NCBI GenBank assembly: GCA_964458085.1
Contig: CAYWFF010000036.1
Location: forward strand, 1 to 8,349
Direction of reading: 5' to 3'
Length of the DNA: 8,349 bases
Origin: CAYWFF01 sp964458085
Lineage (GTDB): Bacteria; Patescibacteriota; Microgenomatia; UBA8517
Part shown: positions 5,505 through 8,349 of the stretch, one piece after another
How the letters are laid out: every line of letters starts with the position of its first letter
How positions within the stretch are numbered: position 1 is the first letter of the stretch
Position numbers and translations under genes: made by a program
Notes under the pieces: generated by a model
What the model was told of the DNA's origin: nothing
What the model saw: only the letters and a program-made list of their open reading frames with translations
Database searches by the model: none

Positions 5505-6668
5505 ATGAAATCAAAATTCATTTGTCTTGTTCTTACACTGTTTTCATTTTCTGTATTCTTGCCAAGTGTAGTGCTCGCACAAACAAATTCACAAAAAATA
5601 ATAACTTTAAAGGAAAATGAAGTAGTTGAGAAAGATTATTTTGCAGCAAGTGATGTTGTCGAGATATACGGAAGTGTAATGGGTGACGTTTACATCGCAG
5701 GCGGAATGGTAACTGTTAACGGGAACATTGAAGGAGATGTGCTAGCTGCCGGAGGAACTATTGTAATTGCCGGAAAAATTGAGCAGGACGTCCGGGTTGC
5801 CGGCGGAGATGTCACCATAAGCGGTAACATCAAAGGAAATGTTACAGTAGGTGGAGGAACAGTCGACATCACAGACAACGCGGTTATAGATGGTTCTGTA
5901 GTGGCTGGAGCAGGAACCATTAATATAAATGCCCCCATCGGTAAAAATATAAAAATAGGGGCGGGAAATTTTTATTTAGCAAATTCAGTCGGAGGCGACT
6001 CTGAAGTTGGCGCTGAAACCATACGGCTTGCCCCGAAAGCATCGGTAGATGGGGATTTTAATTATTGGAGTGAGCAGGAAGCCAATGTTGCGGAAGAAGC
6101 GTCGGTTTCAGGCCAAATTGTAAGACGTCAGGCAAATGTTCCATCAGAACAAGAGATTATTTCAGCACAACAGGGATTAAAAGGGCTTTGGTCGGGGGCT
6201 GTAACTACTATAAAAATAGTTAGCCTTTTATCTTTTATTGTTGTCGGTCTAATACTTGCCAAATTATTCCCTAAGTATATAAAAAGAAATTCCAAGGTAA
6301 TTAACAACAATCCCTGGAAAAGTATTTTATGGGGACTTGTGGGGGTTGTTATAACACCTTTAGTTTTAATACTTTTGGCAATTACTGTTATTGGTTTACC
6401 TCTTTCAGGAATAATACTCGCTCTTTATTTAGTTGTACTTTACCTTGGCAAATTCTTTGCTATGGTTTGGGTAGGCGAAAAACTACTTCCCCGTTTTACT
6501 TCAAGGATTACAGTTTATACGGCATTTTTCACAGGTTTACTTATTGCAACACTGCTTTCTTTTATACCGATAATCGGTTTCTTCTCCAAGTTGTGGTTTA
6601 CTTTAACCGGAGTTGGCACCTTAATACTTACGATTAAAGAAGTGTATAATCCCCAATCTAAAAATTAA
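5505..6668 (+). CDS. Secreted bactofilin-like beta-repeat protein with C-terminal membrane domain
   Basis: A 387-aa protein. A signal peptide is clear: positive N terminus, hydrophobic core, and VLA before Q26. Residues 48-205 are a series of short strands separated by G-N/D turns (GSVMGDVYIAGG, VNGNIEGDVLAAGG, IAGKIEQDVRVAGG, ISGNIKGNVTVGGG, and further degenerate turns), the pattern of bactofilin or polymer-forming cytoskeletal beta-helices. After a linker, residues 228-380 contain about five hydrophobic segments, including one ending in a basic patch (255-264). So the beta solenoid should lie outside the membrane, anchored by the C-terminal helices, unlike classical cytoplasmic bactofilins. 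It follows the toastrack gene by 40 bases and has its own promoter, but belongs to the same envelope-related group. Whether it polymerises is unknown. No terminator is evident before the convergent neighbour 37 bases on. Confidence 0.83.
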   Translation: MKSKFICLVLTLFSFSVFLPSVVLAQTNSQKIITLKENEVVEKDYFAASDVVEIYGSVMGDVYIAGGMVTVNGNIEGDVLAAGGTIVIAGKIEQDVRVAGGDVTISGNIKGNVTVGGGTVDITDNAVIDGSVVAGAGTININAPIGKNIKIGAGNFYLANSVGGDSEVGAETIRLAPKASVDGDFNYWSEQEANVAEEASVSGQIVRRQANVPSEQEIISAQQGLKGLWSGAVTTIKIVSLLSFIVVGLILAKLFPKYIKRNSKVINNNPWKSILWGLVGVVITPLVLILLAITVIGLPLSGIILALYLVVLYLGKFFAMVWVGEKLLPRFTSRITVYTAFFTGLLIATLLSFIPIIGFFSKLWFTLTGVGTLILTIKEVYNPQSKN

Positions 6669-6705
6669 TTTGATTTTAATTCAAGAACATTAAATAAGTG
6701 GCTGG

Positions 6706-7356
6706 TTATTTTTTGCAAACAAACATGACATTTGCCTCCGGATAAATTGGAGAAACTTCCTGAAACTGTTTTTCCAAAAGGTTCATGAATTTGACAGCTT
6801 GAGGTCTTTTGTCTCCGTAATACAACCGGTTAAATACTGAAATTCCGTTACTGTTTGTAATTTTATAAATATCATGTATAAAATCAGAGGTCGTAAATTT
6901 TTCCGGAACCTCAGTCCCCACATACATATCAATTAGAACAAGGTCATATTTCTTTTTTGCTTTTAGTGATTTTTGAATAAATTTGGAGGCGTCATTTATA
7001 ATAACGTTTACCCCGGTCTCATCCAGTTTCAAATACTTTTTTCCCATTTGAACCATCACTGGATCTATATCGACAGCATCAATTTCTGACCTCTTCCAAT
7101 ATTTTCTGACAAGCTTTACAACGCTTCCGCCACCTAATCCCAAAACCAGGCAGTTAAATACTTCCGGTTTTTGTCTGACGACATTTTTAAGGACAGTATT
7201 CCAAACTTCTGTCAAAATTCCGCCGGATTGAGTAAGTCCTTCAACCTGGATATACGTTCCGAATGCTAAACTACGAATAACTTCAACAGTTCCGTTAAAC
7301 TCTGATTTTTTTTCTGCTACTTTTACAATTCCCAATAAATAATTAGTATCTGTCAT
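6706..7356 (-). CDS. Spermidine-synthase-like methyltransferase-fold protein
   Basis: A 216-aa Rossmann-type protein. Motif I is LGLGGGS (72-78), the acidic ribose-binding loop is VDIDP (95-99), followed by NDA (121-123) and DLVLIDMY (138-145). A short beta-rich N terminus (1-60) resembles the start of SpeE-type proteins. True spermidine synthases usually have GGGDG in motif I and a DSSDP segment around the catalytic aspartate; here these read GGGSV and IDMYVG. Polyamine synthesis is therefore doubtful, and the protein is better called a SpeE-like or SAM-dependent methyltransferase-fold protein of unknown substrate. It is shorter than typical SpeE (about 280 aa). The ATG is set by its ATGA overlap with the stop of the upstream ABC remnant, so the two once formed a translationally coupled operon. 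No promoter is visible for it on the minus strand. Confidence 0.82.
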   Translation of the reverse strand: MTDTNYLLGIVKVAEKKSEFNGTVEVIRSLAFGTYIQVEGLTQSGGILTEVWNTVLKNVVRQKPEVFNCLVLGLGGGSVVKLVRKYWKRSEIDAVDIDPVMVQMGKKYLKLDETGVNVIINDASKFIQKSLKAKKKYDLVLIDMYVGTEVPEKFTTSDFIHDIYKITNSNGISVFNRLYYGDKRPQAVKFMNLLEKQFQEVSPIYPEANVMFVCKK

Positions 7357-7541
7357 TGATATGCTTGTGCTTGCAATGTGTAGAGTTTGGCATATTTTCC
7401 CTTTTTTGTCATAAGATCTTGATGCGATCCCTCCTCCACAATTTTACCTTTGCTTATAACCAATATTTTATCAGCCATTTTTACTGTAGAAAACTTGTGG
7501 GATATAAAAATAGACGTGTTTATTTTCAAAAATCTTGCAAC
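7353..7541 (-). pseudogene. 3' remnant of an ABC exporter gene (ATPase C terminus)
   Basis: The minus-strand frame ending in TGA at 7355-7353 reads, from about 7520, NTSIFISHKFSTVKMADKIL, then VISKGKIVEEGSHQDLM, then GKYAKLYTLQAQAYQ and stop. This is the end of an MsbA-type ABC exporter ATPase domain: the H-loop histidine in ISHKFST, the KGKIVEEGSH strand, and the terminal YAKLYTLQ helix. Going upstream the frame meets a stop (TAA, 7544-7542), and no Walker A, signature or Walker B motif occurs before rarA begins at 7742, so about nine tenths of the gene is missing. It is not functional as a transporter. It documents a deletion or rearrangement between the lost gene and rarA. Confidence 0.85.
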
Positions 7542-7741
7542 TTATTTGTTCCAATCATGTAATGCCCTAAACATATTTGTTGTTGCTTAATTAAACAAAA
7601 ACAGAAAATATTTGTTCATACTGTTTGATTATAACAGCAATTAGTGACGCTGAAAGTATTGTATGTCCAATTTCTAATGTAAAGAATTTGCGGATTATAG
7701 AGCATTGCTTTGGGTTTTGTTGGGGATTACAATACGACTTA
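7542..7741. other. Intergenic region between the ABC remnant and rarA
   Basis: About 200 AT-rich bases. It contains the 9-mer ATATTTGTT twice (7573-7581, 7608-7616) and the rarA promoter. On the minus strand about 7690-7591 reads as a hydrophobic segment, LEIGHTILSASLIAVIIKQY, ending in a stop. It might be a relic of a membrane segment of the lost transporter, but I cannot confirm this. Confidence 0.4.
7705..7733 (+). promoter_or_regulatory. Promoter of rarA, leaderless
   Basis: TTGCTT (7705-7710, three of six consensus) lies 17 bases before TACAAT (7728-7733, five of six). Expected start is about 7740-7741, immediately before the ATG at 7742. No Shine-Dalgarno sequence is present, consistent with the other promoters here. 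Confidence 0.6.
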
Positions 7742-8349
7742 ATGAACCAACCGCTTCCAGAAAGGCTACGGCCACAAAATCTAACAGAATATGTAGGGCA
7801 AGACCATATTACAGGGGATAACGGGATTATAAAAAAACTTCTGCTAAACGCACAAGAAAATTCTTTTTTCCCTTCACTGGTTTTTTGGGGGCCACCGGGA
7901 ACAGGTAAAACAACCCTTGCCAGGATTGTTGCAAATGAGTTGAAGCAGGATTTTTATGAATTCTCAGCTGTGTCAACATCGGTTAAAGATATTGAAAAAG
8001 TAGCAAAGGAGAAAAGTCCAAAACACTATACACAACTCACCATCCACCAATCACCGATTATTTTTATTGACGAGATTCATCGCTTTAACAAAGCACAGCA
8101 AGACAAATTACTCCCACATGTAGAAAACGGAAACATTACTCTAATTGGCGCAACAACAGAAAACCCGTCTTTTGAAATTATCGGTCCTTTATTGTCACGT
8201 CTTAGAGTATTGGTTTTAAAAGAACTTTCGGAAGAGAATTTAAGTCATATCATAAAACGCGGTTTGACTGAACTAAATGTCAAACTTCAACCAAAAGCCA
8301 AAAAGTTTCTCATTGAGTCCTCCAATGGTGATGCCCGGGTGCTGCTTAA
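7742..8349 (+). CDS. rarA: Replication-associated recombination protein A (RarA/MgsA), 5' part
   Basis: The frame is open from the ATG at 7742 to the window edge (202 codons, last codon incomplete), about 45% of the usual length of roughly 440 aa. The N terminus PLPERLRPQNLTEYVGQDHI is the conserved RarA opening. Walker A is GPPGTGKT (50-57), Walker B and the following conserved segment are IIFIDEIHRFNKAQQD (106-121), sensor 1 is GATTENPSF (136-144), the arginine-finger region is LLSRLR (150-155), and the sensor 2 region begins GDARVLL (196-202). RarA is a clamp-loader-like AAA+ ATPase that acts at stalled replication forks and at single-strand/double-strand DNA junctions. All motifs visible are intact. 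Nothing suggests it is functionally tied to the neighbours on the left; it reads away from them with its own promoter. Confidence 0.96.
   Translation, partial: MNQPLPERLRPQNLTEYVGQDHITGDNGIIKKLLLNAQENSFFPSLVFWGPPGTGKTTLARIVANELKQDFYEFSAVSTSVKDIEKVAKEKSPKHYTQLTIHQSPIIFIDEIHRFNKAQQDKLLPHVENGNITLIGATTENPSFEIIGPLLSRLRVLVLKELSEENLSHIIKRGLTELNVKLQPKAKKFLIESSNGDARVLL

Noticed and set aside
5690..5938. Minus-strand frame opposite the beta-repeat region
   Set aside because: It is a low-complexity antisense shadow of the glycine-rich repeats of the bactofilin-like gene.
6669..6705. Bidirectional terminator between the convergent genes
   Set aside because: The sequence is AT-rich but I could not draw a stable hairpin with a T-run on either strand.
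7356..7562. Plus-strand 68-codon frame
   Set aside because: It lies opposite the ABC ATPase remnant, which has clear family motifs on the minus strand.
1..8349. CRISPR array, tRNA or insertion-sequence ends
   Set aside because: No regularly spaced repeats, tRNA cloverleaf with a T-loop, transposase or terminal inverted repeats were seen on either strand.

Overview
The window is a short stretch of a low-GC bacterial chromosome or contig. It resembles a Candidate Phyla Radiation (Patescibacteria) genome. The reasons are AT-rich genes, very short intergenic gaps, two long proteins that I do not recognise, and an almost complete lack of Shine-Dalgarno sequences upstream of the main genes. Most promoters also sit directly against their start codons. 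The lineage is an inference; there is no rRNA or other taxonomic marker here.

Layout. (1) 1-1089: a gene for a two-helix membrane protein with a Pro/Thr-rich stalk, visibly richer in G+C than the rest and open at the left edge. (2) 1090-1585: a stretch of about 500 bases with no credible gene but full of base-pairing potential, including a three-way-junction-like element and a nested pseudoknot. I read it as a candidate large structured RNA of no family I recognise. It ends next to a strong sigma70-type promoter. (3) 1586-3850: two adjacent genes of unknown function that share a short I-D-x-N-K-I motif. (4) 3922-6668: an envelope-stress module with a PspC-domain membrane protein, an overlapping gene for a membrane-anchored LiaF-like 'toastrack' protein, and a secreted bactofilin-like beta-repeat protein with C-terminal membrane helices, which has its own promoter. 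(5) 6706-7541, minus strand: a spermidine-synthase-like methyltransferase-fold protein preceded by the 3' remnant of an ABC exporter gene, whose stop codon overlaps its start. (6) 7742-8349: the first 202 codons of rarA (mgsA), an AAA+ ATPase of replication-fork maintenance, running off the right edge.

Functionally, region 4 is a coherent group: a membrane stress sensor or regulator and two surface proteins with glycine-rich beta repeats, probably monitoring or reinforcing the cell envelope. The other blocks show no evident functional link to one another. The most noteworthy signals are the unexplained structured region at 1110-1524, the consistent leaderless promoter architecture, the shared motif in the two unknown proteins, and the decayed ABC transporter next to an intact methyltransferase-like gene.
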